DNA of 12,582 nucleotides from Parafilimonas sp. (GTDB lineage: Bacteria > Bacteroidota > Bacteroidia > Chitinophagales > Chitinophagaceae), in contig JAICKT010000091.1 in NCBI GenBank assembly GCA_025927795.1, positions 1 to 12,582 of the forward strand, written 5' to 3'. The notes under the pieces were generated by a model. The model was given only the letters and a program-made list of their open reading frames with translations. It ran no database searches and was not told the origin of the DNA. The position numbers and the translations under genes are program-made. Position 1 is the first letter of the stretch. The number at the start of each line of letters is the position of its first letter. This document shows, piece after piece, positions 1 through 5,288 of the stretch.

Positions 1-417
1 ACAATTAAACATGGTGGCGCGGCCGGTGGTGTTGCAGCAGGCTTACATGTTTGGTTGAATGCAAAACCTGTGAACGGAATAGAATACTTTTTGGATGCAA
101 CTAATTTTAATGATGCATTAAAAAACACAGACTTATTAATTACCGGAGAAGGAAGTATTGATGAGCAAACATTAGAAGGTAAAGCGCCTTATGGAGTAGC
201 AAAAAGAGCAAAACAAAAACACATTCCTGTTATTGGGTTGGCAGGAAAAATTCCTTTGCATAAAAACCATAACTTAAATAAATGGTTTGATGTATTGTTA
301 TCAATAAACAATGAGCCCGACATAAATGAAGCAATACTTCATACAAAAGACAATCTTATTAGAACCGCAAAAGCACTGGGTGATTTGATGGCGCTTGATA
401 AAACGAAGTATAAGTAA
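1..417 (+). CDS. Glycerate kinase, C-terminal part (5' end outside window)
   Basis: Frame 1 is open from the first base, so the gene begins upstream of the window and only about 138 codons are visible. The sequence shows the Gly-rich HGGAAGGVAAGL stretch near the left edge and the LLITGEGSID motif about 45 codons later, followed by LEGKAPYGVA. This combination is characteristic of the GlxK/GarK-type glycerate kinase family (Pfam Glycerate_kinase), which phosphorylates D-glycerate with ATP, typically to 2-phosphoglycerate, in the cytosol. The visible end (VIGLAGKIP, then a helical tail) matches the normal family C-terminus, so the 3' end looks complete. An ATG at 55-ff is inside the conserved region and is not the real start. 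No terminator is obvious before the next gene on the same strand. The family call is strong; the product isomer cannot be told from this fragment. Confidence 0.9.
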   Translation, partial: TIKHGGAAGGVAAGLHVWLNAKPVNGIEYFLDATNFNDALKNTDLLITGEGSIDEQTLEGKAPYGVAKRAKQKHIPVIGLAGKIPLHKNHNLNKWFDVLLSINNEPDINEAILHTKDNLIRTAKALGDLMALDKTKYK

Positions 418-503
418 TAAGCTCAATAATTTTAGTTAACTGATATTTCATATTGATTAATCAAAACAAGTTTATTTTATATTGCGCATCCAAAAAACTA
501 AAC

Positions 504-968
504 ATGAGAAAATCAATTTGTACTACAGTAATATTTATGATGTTATTATCCTGCAATGCTGTTCAAAATAAAACATCAGATACAAAGCTTCCACTGCAGG
601 GAACATGGAAACTGCTTACAGGAACGCTGATAGAAAAAGGTGATACGACTGTTACAGACTATACAAAAGCAACAGAATTTATTAAGATCATCAACGATAC
701 ACATTTTGCTTTTTTAAGTCATGATTTAAATAAAGGAAAAGATTCAGCGACAGCTTCGTTTGTAGCAGGCGGTGGAAAATATTCATTGAAAGATAGTTCT
801 TATACAGAGCATCTTGAATATTGCAGCGATAGGCAATGGGAAGGTAATGATTTTGATTTCACCATAACAATTAACAACGACACATTAACACAAAAAGGAT
901 TGGAAAAAATTGATAGCATCGGCGTGAACCGTTTAAATATTGAAAGATATGTGCGGCTTAAAGATTGA
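504..968 (+). CDS. Small lipoprotein with lipocalin-like (DUF4488-like) domain
   Basis: The ATG at 504 begins MRKSICTTVIFMMLLSCN, a short lipoprotein signal peptide with lipobox LLSC, so lipidation at Cys-16 is predicted. I chose this start over the TTG at 453 because the earlier 17 codons would put non-signal residues in front of the signal peptide. The mature part begins with a linker, then LQGTWKLLTGTL, the usual first strand of small Bacteroidota lipocalin-like proteins. It continues with ITDTHF-like text (INDTHFAFLSHD), a GGGKYSLKDSSYTEHLEY segment and a final RYVRLK strand. About 154 residues is normal for that group. These proteins are inferred to sit in the outer membrane or periplasm; ligand and function are unknown. 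It could be co-transcribed with the glycerate kinase 86 bases upstream, but nothing else links the two. Confidence 0.75.
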   Translation: MRKSICTTVIFMMLLSCNAVQNKTSDTKLPLQGTWKLLTGTLIEKGDTTVTDYTKATEFIKIINDTHFAFLSHDLNKGKDSATASFVAGGGKYSLKDSSYTEHLEYCSDRQWEGNDFDFTITINNDTLTQKGLEKIDSIGVNRLNIERYVRLKD

Positions 969-1010
969 TCTTGTATTAAATAATTTCTATAATCCTGATG
1001 TTCTAATATT

Positions 1011-1051
1011 AAAAACCGCGATGCTCCTGTGTTAAACGCAGAAGCATCGCG
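1011..1051 (-). terminator. Rho-independent terminator of the cold-shock gene
   Basis: CGCGATGCT at 1017-1025 is perfectly complementary to AGCATCGCG at 1043-1051. The stem extends inward through 1026-1029/1039-1042 with one C/A mismatch that becomes a G-U pair in minus-strand RNA. A run of five T follows on the minus strand (1011-1015). The hairpin lies 22 bases past the stop of the minus-strand cold-shock gene. On the plus strand it is followed by a broken T-rich tract (1059-1070), so it may also stop transcription from the lipoprotein gene. Confidence 0.85.
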
Positions 1052-1073
1052 TCAAAAGTTTTTAGTTTTTTAG

Positions 1074-1274
1074 CTATTTACCGAGCAAAGACACATTAAA
1101 AGCTTCTAAGCCTTTTTGTCCCTGCCTTGTTTCAAATTCAACTTTAGCGCCTTCCGTTAGTGTTACGCCATTTAATCCTGATGAATGTATAAAGTAATCT
1201 TTCCCTTTGTTACTTGTAATAAAACCAAATCCTTTTGCAACATTAAAAAACTTAACTGTTCCTTGTTCTTTCAT
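1074..1274 (-). CDS. Cold-shock domain protein (CspA family)
   Basis: This 66-residue protein is a single cold-shock domain (OB fold) of standard length. It opens with GTVKFFNVAKGFGFI, which contains the RNP1 motif KGFGFI at residues 14-19. An RNP2-like DYFIHSS follows at 26-32, then the GAKVEFET strand. These proteins bind single-stranded RNA and DNA and act as RNA chaperones in the cytosol. RNP2 is usually VFVHxS; the Tyr and Ile here are conservative. The start ATG at 1274 is preceded by a long AT-rich leader with no Shine-Dalgarno sequence, as is normal in this phylum. A minus-strand box TATCTTTA about 15-20 bases upstream resembles TAnnTTTG with one mismatch. It is monocistronic or follows the 1361-1897 gene, 86 bases upstream, and has its own strong terminator. 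Confidence 0.95.
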   Translation of the reverse strand: MKEQGTVKFFNVAKGFGFITSNKGKDYFIHSSGLNGVTLTEGAKVEFETRQGQKGLEAFNVSLLGK

Positions 1275-1360
1275 AATAAATTATTTAATTAAAGATATTC
1301 TTATTAATTAACGTAACCAACATCTGTGTAAGAAGGATTTTTTAATTGTTGAAAATGCGT

Positions 1361-1897
1361 TTACCTATACAGCGGTAAGTTATTACTTCGCTTTGCACCT
1401 ATTTGATTATTGAAATACATAGGAAAATTATTTCTTTCAACACCAATACTGCCGGAAATAGAAAAAGTTCTTTCGTTATTAATATACATCAGTCCAAGCT
1501 CTGCCCTTGAGTACATGCCTATATTGCTTTTATAAAAATTATTAACAGCGCCGGTTTTATTAAAATCATTATATAGTAAACCACGATTGAAATTAACATA
1601 AGCAGGTGCAATAGCCACACCACCAAAAGCATACAAGTTATTATTTAATCTGCGGTTTAACTGTAAACCAACAGGAGCGGCAATAACAGCAACATTACCG
1701 CCTTTTAAAAAGCTATAGCCTGCTGTAATACCCGTGTATTTAGCAAGAAACCATTTTTTTTGTGCACTTCTGTCATATAAATTTTTATGCTCAAAAATAT
1801 TTTCTTGTGTGCTGCTTTTAAAACTTTCCGGCAAAACGGTTTGGGCTTTTAAAGTAATGAACAAAACAATTGCAATTATTGTAAGTAATACGCGCAT
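1361..1897 (-). CDS. Secreted, probably outer-membrane-associated hypothetical protein
   Basis: I do not recognise a named family. The 178-residue product starts with a clear Sec signal peptide (MRVLLTIIAIVLFITLKAQ, predicted cleavage after AQ near residue 19). The rest is rich in short alternating hydrophobic/polar stretches such as YTGITAGYSFLKG, VAVIAAPVGLQL, NLYAFGGVAIAPAYV, MYSRAELGLMYI and TFSISGSIGVE. These read as antiparallel beta strands joined by Asn-rich turns. That pattern suggests a small beta-barrel or a periplasmic beta protein, but the last residues (LPLYR) do not end in the classic terminal aromatic barrel signature. The ATG at 1897 fits the signal peptide directly. It lies divergent to the T9SS cargo gene at 2190 and upstream of the cold-shock gene; neither neighbour defines its role. 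Confidence 0.6.
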   Translation of the reverse strand: MRVLLTIIAIVLFITLKAQTVLPESFKSSTQENIFEHKNLYDRSAQKKWFLAKYTGITAGYSFLKGGNVAVIAAPVGLQLNRRLNNNLYAFGGVAIAPAYVNFNRGLLYNDFNKTGAVNNFYKSNIGMYSRAELGLMYINNERTFSISGSIGVERNNFPMYFNNQIGAKRSNNLPLYR

Positions 1898-2189
1898 TCA
1901 AACAAAGTTGCTATAAAAATACAGGTAATTAGTTAGAGTGAATAGTAGTTATGTTTAATAATTATTGTTTAACATCATTCATTAAAATAATAAGCTTAAA
2001 ACTGCATGTGATTAATCGCTTATTTTTTAAGTGCTTACTATAAGGTAGTCTATACTTATATCGCAGATTTTAGTAGATTGCAGCTACCAGAATAATATAA
2101 ATAACGCGTTATAAAAAACATTATGTACAATATTATTCCATATTTTGACAAAGCCTTGTTCCACTTTAATTTTCTAAAATAAATCAATC
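1898..2189. promoter_or_regulatory. Divergent intergenic region with a 12-bp palindrome
   Basis: This very AT-rich gap separates a minus-strand gene from a plus-strand gene and must hold both promoters. The clearest landmark is ATAACGCGTTAT at 2101-2112, a perfect 12-bp palindrome 77 bases before the GTG at 2190. A TATTTTG string near 2141-2147 approaches the TAnnTTTG box but has one base too few in the spacer. No confident -33 element, RNA gene or ORF is visible. The regulatory role is inferred from position only. Confidence 0.3.
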
Positions 2190-3647
2190 GTGGCAAGAGG
2201 TTCATTATTTGTTAACCCAATTGTTTTGCTGCGTATATTAATAACTTTCACCGCTTTAAATTTTGTAACTGGTTTAAGCGCTCAGCTATGTAATGGAAGT
2301 CTTGGAGATCCTGTTGTAAACATAACTTTTGGTACCGGAGGCAGCACTGGTTATACTCCCACAAATGCCTATACTTATACCAATTCTACATGCCCTAACG
2401 ATGGATTTTATACCATTACTAATAGTACATCTGGTTGTTTTGATAACCATTGGCATACTGTTACAAAAGATCATACAGGTAATGGTAGTTTTATGCTGAT
2501 AAATGCTTCTTTTGCACCCGGTGATTTTTTTGTTTCTACAGTAACTAATCTTTGTCCCAATACAACTTATCAGTTTGCAGCCTGGATAATGAACGTACTT
2601 AACTTTAGCGGGATTGAACCAAATATTACTTTCACTATTGAAACCACAGACAGCACAATATTAGGGCAATACTCTACCGGTGATATACCACCATTGCCAC
2701 AACCAACATGGAAACAATATGGGCTTTTCTTTACCACACCCCCGGATAATGCGCAGATTGTATTGCACATAACCAATAATGCACCCGGCGGAAATGGCAA
2801 TGATCTTGCATTGGATGATATTACTTTCAGACCGTGCGGACCTCCTATTACAGCAACCATACAGAATAACCCTGATACAGTGAATATTTGTATAGACAAT
2901 AACAGCAACTATACTTTTACAGGTAATGTTTCACCAGATTTTAGTAAGCCTGTATATCAATGGCAAATAAGTACAGATAAAGGTTTAAATTGGCAGGATA
3001 TAGCGGGCGCCAATAGCTTATCATATTTGCGCACACCTGCTGCACCGGGTTTTTATTGGTACAGACTTTCAGTAGTAGAACAAAATTCAACAGCTATGCT
3101 TTCCTGTCGCGTAGCATCTAATGTTGTTGTTATAAATGTGCACGATAATCCTGTGGTAAATGCAGGTCCTGATAGAATATTAATTGCCGGCACGCCGGTA
3201 ACATTACAAGGTTCAGTAACGGGAGAATCACCTGTTTATTACTGGAGCCCGCCATCATATCTTGATAATGATAGCCTGCTTACACCATCTGCATCGCCAC
3301 CTGCAGATTTTAATTATACACTTTTTGCAACATCAGTGTATGGTTGTAAAAATAACGATGGCGTGATTGTAAAAGTAGTTGCCGGTATTTTTGTGCCTAA
3401 TGCTTTCACACCAAATGGCGATGGTAAAAATGATACATGGCATATTCCTTTTCTTGACCCCTTGCTGGAGGCTTCTGTAAATGTTTATAATCGTTTTGGG
3501 CAGATTGTTTATCACGCCGATAGTGAAACAGTTAATTGGGATGGCAATTTTAAAGGGCTGCCTCAACCTGCAGGAGCTTATGTATATACTATAAAATTTA
3601 AATCAGGATATCCTGATCTAAAAGGAACGGTTTTGATTATACGTTAG
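2190..3647 (+). CDS. T9SS type B cargo protein (gliding-motility C-terminal domain)
   Basis: The 485-residue protein is a secreted, surface-bound multidomain protein. The GTG at 2190 is the first possible start after an in-frame TAA at 2175. It gives a signal peptide whose hydrophobic core is about residues 10-28, with cleavage near SAQ at 32. Residues 33-217 form a jelly-roll-like beta domain ending in the recurrent Bacteroidota signature NDLALDDITFRPCGP. Residues 218-318 are Ig-like (YQWQISTDKGLNWQDI), and 321-396 are PKD/Ig-like (VVNAGPDRILIAGTPVTLQG). Residues 400-485 are a CHU_C/TIGR04131 domain (FVPNAFTPNGDGKNDTW, VYNRFGQIVY, LPQPAGAYVYTIKF). That domain is the type IX secretion type B signal, known to direct export across the outer membrane. 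No enzyme domain is present, so adhesion or matrix binding is more likely than catalysis; this is inference. No T9SS machinery gene is adjacent. Confidence 0.88.
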   Translation: MARGSLFVNPIVLLRILITFTALNFVTGLSAQLCNGSLGDPVVNITFGTGGSTGYTPTNAYTYTNSTCPNDGFYTITNSTSGCFDNHWHTVTKDHTGNGSFMLINASFAPGDFFVSTVTNLCPNTTYQFAAWIMNVLNFSGIEPNITFTIETTDSTILGQYSTGDIPPLPQPTWKQYGLFFTTPPDNAQIVLHITNNAPGGNGNDLALDDITFRPCGPPITATIQNNPDTVNICIDNNSNYTFTGNVSPDFSKPVYQWQISTDKGLNWQDIAGANSLSYLRTPAAPGFYWYRLSVVEQNSTAMLSCRVASNVVVINVHDNPVVNAGPDRILIAGTPVTLQGSVTGESPVYYWSPPSYLDNDSLLTPSASPPADFNYTLFATSVYGCKNNDGVIVKVVAGIFVPNAFTPNGDGKNDTWHIPFLDPLLEASVNVYNRFGQIVYHADSETVNWDGNFKGLPQPAGAYVYTIKFKSGYPDLKGTVLIIR

Positions 3648-3669
3648 GCATAATATACAGAATTAGATT

Positions 3670-4195
3670 TCAATTAAACAAAGCAGCAATTTTATTTTTT
3701 ATCATTCTTTTTTCTGCTTCTGATTGTGTTAGTTTAATAGCCATTTCGAAATTTATTTTTGCGAGTCGTTTATCATTTAACCTTGAAAGTTGTGTTACCC
3801 GTTATGCAACAATTTATTGTTGAACGCTAAAAAATATTTGTTTTGTTCTGCAAGATGAAGAATAAAACTTTCATCAATTTGTAACACTTTACTGTCTTCT
3901 AAAGCCTGTATAAAATAATTTGAAGGTCGTTAAAATAAACACTTCTTCTGTCGTTGGTAAGTCATGTTTCAGGTGCAAATTGAAGAATGTGTTCTTTGCC
4001 TTTATCGTCAATAAAATATTGTCGCAGCAAACCGCTTTCAACAAAAAAGAATGTTTGCAAATTTCTCCCTGCGTAATAGAAATTTCCTTTTGATATTTTT
4101 ATGGTCTTGCAATTTTGAAGAAGCTCGTCTTAAACATTTTTATCAATATCAATATTAGAAGTTAGAAATGTTGTTAATGTAAAATTGTTTATCAC
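3670..4195 (-). pseudogene. Crp/Fnr-family transcription regulator, broken by two stops and two frameshifts
   Basis: Read on the minus strand from a GTG at 4195, three frames join into one protein. The first frame gives NNFTLTTFLTSNIDID, then NFYYAGRNLQTFFFVESGLL and RQYFIDDKGKEHILQFAPE. This is the cyclic-nucleotide-binding-type beta roll of Bacteroidota Crp-like regulators. It is cut by TAA at 4130-4132 and by TGA at 3962-3964, the latter where Trp is expected after APET. A one-base loss near 3925-3928 moves to a frame giving PSNYFIQALEDSKVLQIDES and HLAEQNKYF. A second one-base loss near 3798-3801 moves to the frame giving VTQLSRLNDKRLAKINFEMA and TQSEAEKR, ending at TGA 3670-3672. The usual C-terminal winged helix-turn-helix is missing. 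Four independent lesions plus truncation argue against sequencing error. The original role would have been transcription control; the present function is presumably none. Confidence 0.85.
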
Positions 4196-4283
4196 ATAAT
4201 GATTACGCCTGCAAGAATAGATTCTGTTTTAATTAAAACAATGCATAAATTTTGTAACCTAATTTATACTTACTTCAAAAGTT

Positions 4284-4502
4284 ATGAGACAAAAATTTAA
4301 AGTGGGTGACCATGTAACATGGAATTCTGAAGCAGGTCATGTATCTGGAACAATCATTAAAATTCATACTGCTGATTTTAATTATAAGGGTTACACGCAT
4401 CATACTTCAAAAGAGGAACCGCAATATGAAATTAAAAGCGATAAATCAGAGCATATTGCTGCGCATAAAGGTTCAGCGCTGAAGAAAACAAAAAAGAAAT
4501 AA
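4284..4502 (+). CDS. DUF2945 (HVA1/Tudor-like) small protein
   Basis: The 72-residue product opens with FKVGDHVTWNSEAGHVSGTI and continues with KGYTHHTSKEEPQYEIKSD and HIAAHKGSAL. This is the full core of the DUF2945 family (Pfam 'hypervirulence associated protein TUDOR domain', named from a fungal homologue). Bacterial members are short, cytosolic, SH3/Tudor-like beta proteins of unknown function. Nothing here implies virulence. The C-terminus is a Lys-rich tail (LKKTKKK). The ATG at 4284 gives the family's usual start; no Shine-Dalgarno sequence is visible, and TAAATTTTG at about 4246-4254 is a near-match to the -7 box with one extra spacer base. It stands alone between two pseudogenes and looks intact, so it is likely under selection. 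Confidence 0.85.
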   Translation: MRQKFKVGDHVTWNSEAGHVSGTIIKIHTADFNYKGYTHHTSKEEPQYEIKSDKSEHIAAHKGSALKKTKKK

Positions 4503-4514
4503 TTATTAATAATC

Positions 4515-4560
4515 CAAAGTCAGAGACCTGGCGCATAATGCTGCGAATCAGGAGACTTTG
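4515..4560 (+). other. Nested hairpin downstream of the DUF2945 gene
   Basis: Three stems nest in 46 bases. CAAAGTC 4515-4521 pairs with GACTTTG 4554-4560. CCTGG 4527-4531 pairs with TCAGG 4548-4552, using a G-U pair that exists only in plus-strand RNA. CGCA 4532-4535 pairs with TGCG 4542-4545, leaving a six-base loop. It begins 12 bases after the stop codon. There is no T-run after it, so it is not a classical terminator. It may be a 3' end-stabilising structure, a small RNA, or a repeat copy. Confidence 0.45.
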
Positions 4561-4587
4561 CAAAGCACTTCATTACTTGCTGTATTT

Positions 4588-4622
4588 AAAAAACAAAAAG
4601 CCGCCTCAAAAATGAGACGGCT
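4588..4622 (-). terminator. Rho-independent terminator of the T9SS type A pseudogene
   Basis: In minus-strand RNA the sequence complementary to 4614-4622 (AGCCGTCTC) pairs with that complementary to 4599-4607 (GAGGCGGCT) around a six-base loop, with a single U-G pair. The plus-strand RNA would have an A/C mismatch there. It is followed by TTTTTGTTTTTT on the minus strand (complement of 4588-4599). It lies about 18 bases past the stop of the T9SS remnant, so it is that gene's terminator and has outlived the gene. It would also block any transcription reading out of that region. Confidence 0.85.
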
Positions 4623-4639
4623 CCTTCAAGTTTAAAGTA

Positions 4640-4888
4640 TTAAGTACATCTTACTTTTCTTACTTCAAACAAATTGCCTGAAGTAATTTTTACAAAATAT
4701 ATTCCGGAAGGAGCATTTTGAAGTAAACGTAAAGATGATGCACCTGAAATCTGATGCTGTTCTACCAGATTACCTGCCTTATCACTTATAACTACTTAGG
4801 CCGCATTTGCAAGTTTGCTTTTTATATTCAAAGTTGTGTAAGAACTAAATGGATTAGGTGCCGTCTGCAGATCAATTATTTTAAAAAT
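4640..4888 (-). pseudogene. Orphan T9SS type A C-terminal sorting domain (decayed gene remnant)
   Basis: On the minus strand the frame from 4888 reads IFKIIDLQTAPNPFSSYTTL, NIKSKLANAA, then TAA at 4796-4798. It continues in the same frame with VVISDKAGNLVEQHQISGAS and LRLLQNAPSGIYFVKITSGN, ending EVRKVRCT and TAA at 4640-4642. The PNPF start, the V-x-I-x-D strand, the APSGIYFVKI strand and the final basic strand are those of the type A (Por secretion system) sorting domain, normally the last 75 or so residues of a much larger secreted protein. Here a TGA at 4889-4891 closes the frame upstream, and I find no passenger domain before it. The gene has lost its body by deletion or decay and has a stop inside the remaining domain. 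Confidence 0.82.
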
Positions 4889-4979
4889 TCATTTTACAAA
4901 GATGAAATGAGAAGACTTCTTACTTGTTCCTATCTTTAATGTGATTTACTCTTTTAAATTTCAATTCGATTTGGTTTTA

Positions 4980-4987
4980 TATTTTTG
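4980..4987 (+). promoter_or_regulatory. Possible -7 promoter box for the 58-residue ORF
   Basis: TATTTTTG matches the Bacteroidota TAnnTTTG -7 consensus exactly and lies 64 bases before the ATG at 5052. The expected TTG at about 19 bases upstream is not present, so this rests on a single box in AT-rich DNA. Confidence 0.35.
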
Positions 4988-5051
4988 CGACTTTAAATAA
5001 TAATTGAATCATCCGAGTAAATAAATTAATAAAAGTCCTAAGCTGAATTTT

Positions 5052-5228
5052 ATGCAGGAACTAATAGAAAAATTAAAAACCGAAGCTGGCTTAACAGATA
5101 AACAGGCATGGCAGGCAATAACCATTGTAAAAGATTTTGCAAAAAGTAAGTTCCCCATGTTTGGCGGCGCTATTGAAAAAGCATTCGCTAAACATTCTAA
5201 AAAAGAAGATGAAGATTTTTTAGATTGA
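5052..5228 (+). CDS. Small helical hypothetical protein, 58 residues
   Basis: The ATG at 5052 opens a 59-codon frame ending in TGA at 5226-5228. The product begins MQELIEKLKTEAGLTDKQAW and continues AITIVKDFAKSKFPMFGGAI, ending in a charged tail (KKEDEDFLD). It reads as two or three amphipathic helices around a short Pro-Met-Phe-Gly-Gly turn, with no signal peptide or membrane segment. The balanced residue use, without stops or low-complexity runs, supports real coding. The pattern LTDKQAxxAIxxVKxF is similar to small Bacteroidota proteins I have seen annotated only as hypothetical; no function can be assigned. A candidate -7 box is at 4980-4987. It is convergent with the ATP synthase operon, with 4 bases between its stop and the operon's terminator. 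Confidence 0.6.
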   Translation: MQELIEKLKTEAGLTDKQAWQAITIVKDFAKSKFPMFGGAIEKAFAKHSKKEDEDFLD

Positions 5229-5232
5229 GAAT

Positions 5233-5264
5233 AAAAAAAGCGACCTGAAAACTCAAAGCCGCTT
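5233..5264 (-). terminator. Terminator of the atp operon
   Basis: In minus-strand RNA, AAGCG (complement of 5260-5264) pairs with CGCTT (complement of 5238-5242). The stem is extended by a G-U and a C-G pair (5243/5259 and 5244/5258) that would be partly mismatched on the plus strand. A run of seven U follows (complement of 5233-5239). It lies about 25 bases past the atpA stop, so transcription is expected to end there with no gene after atpA. Confidence 0.75.
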
Positions 5265-5288
5265 GCTATTAATAAGAAAAAATTTGAA

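Noticed and set aside
2570..2908. 112-codon minus-strand frame inside the T9SS cargo gene, and shorter ones at 2286-2474 and 3333-3566
   Set aside because: They are shadows of a well-supported multidomain protein, with no start context or domain.
3807..3822. CAACAATTTATTGTTG hairpin
   Set aside because: It falls inside the readable Crp-like pseudogene and has no T-run; it is best explained as former coding sequence.
4284..4502. Virulence factor, from the family name 'hypervirulence associated'
   Set aside because: The name derives from a fungal homologue; bacterial DUF2945 proteins have no shown role in virulence, and the context offers none.
4754..4939. 61-codon plus-strand frame
   Set aside because: It overlaps the minus-strand T9SS sorting-domain remnant, which is a clear match to a known family; the plus-strand reading has no such features.
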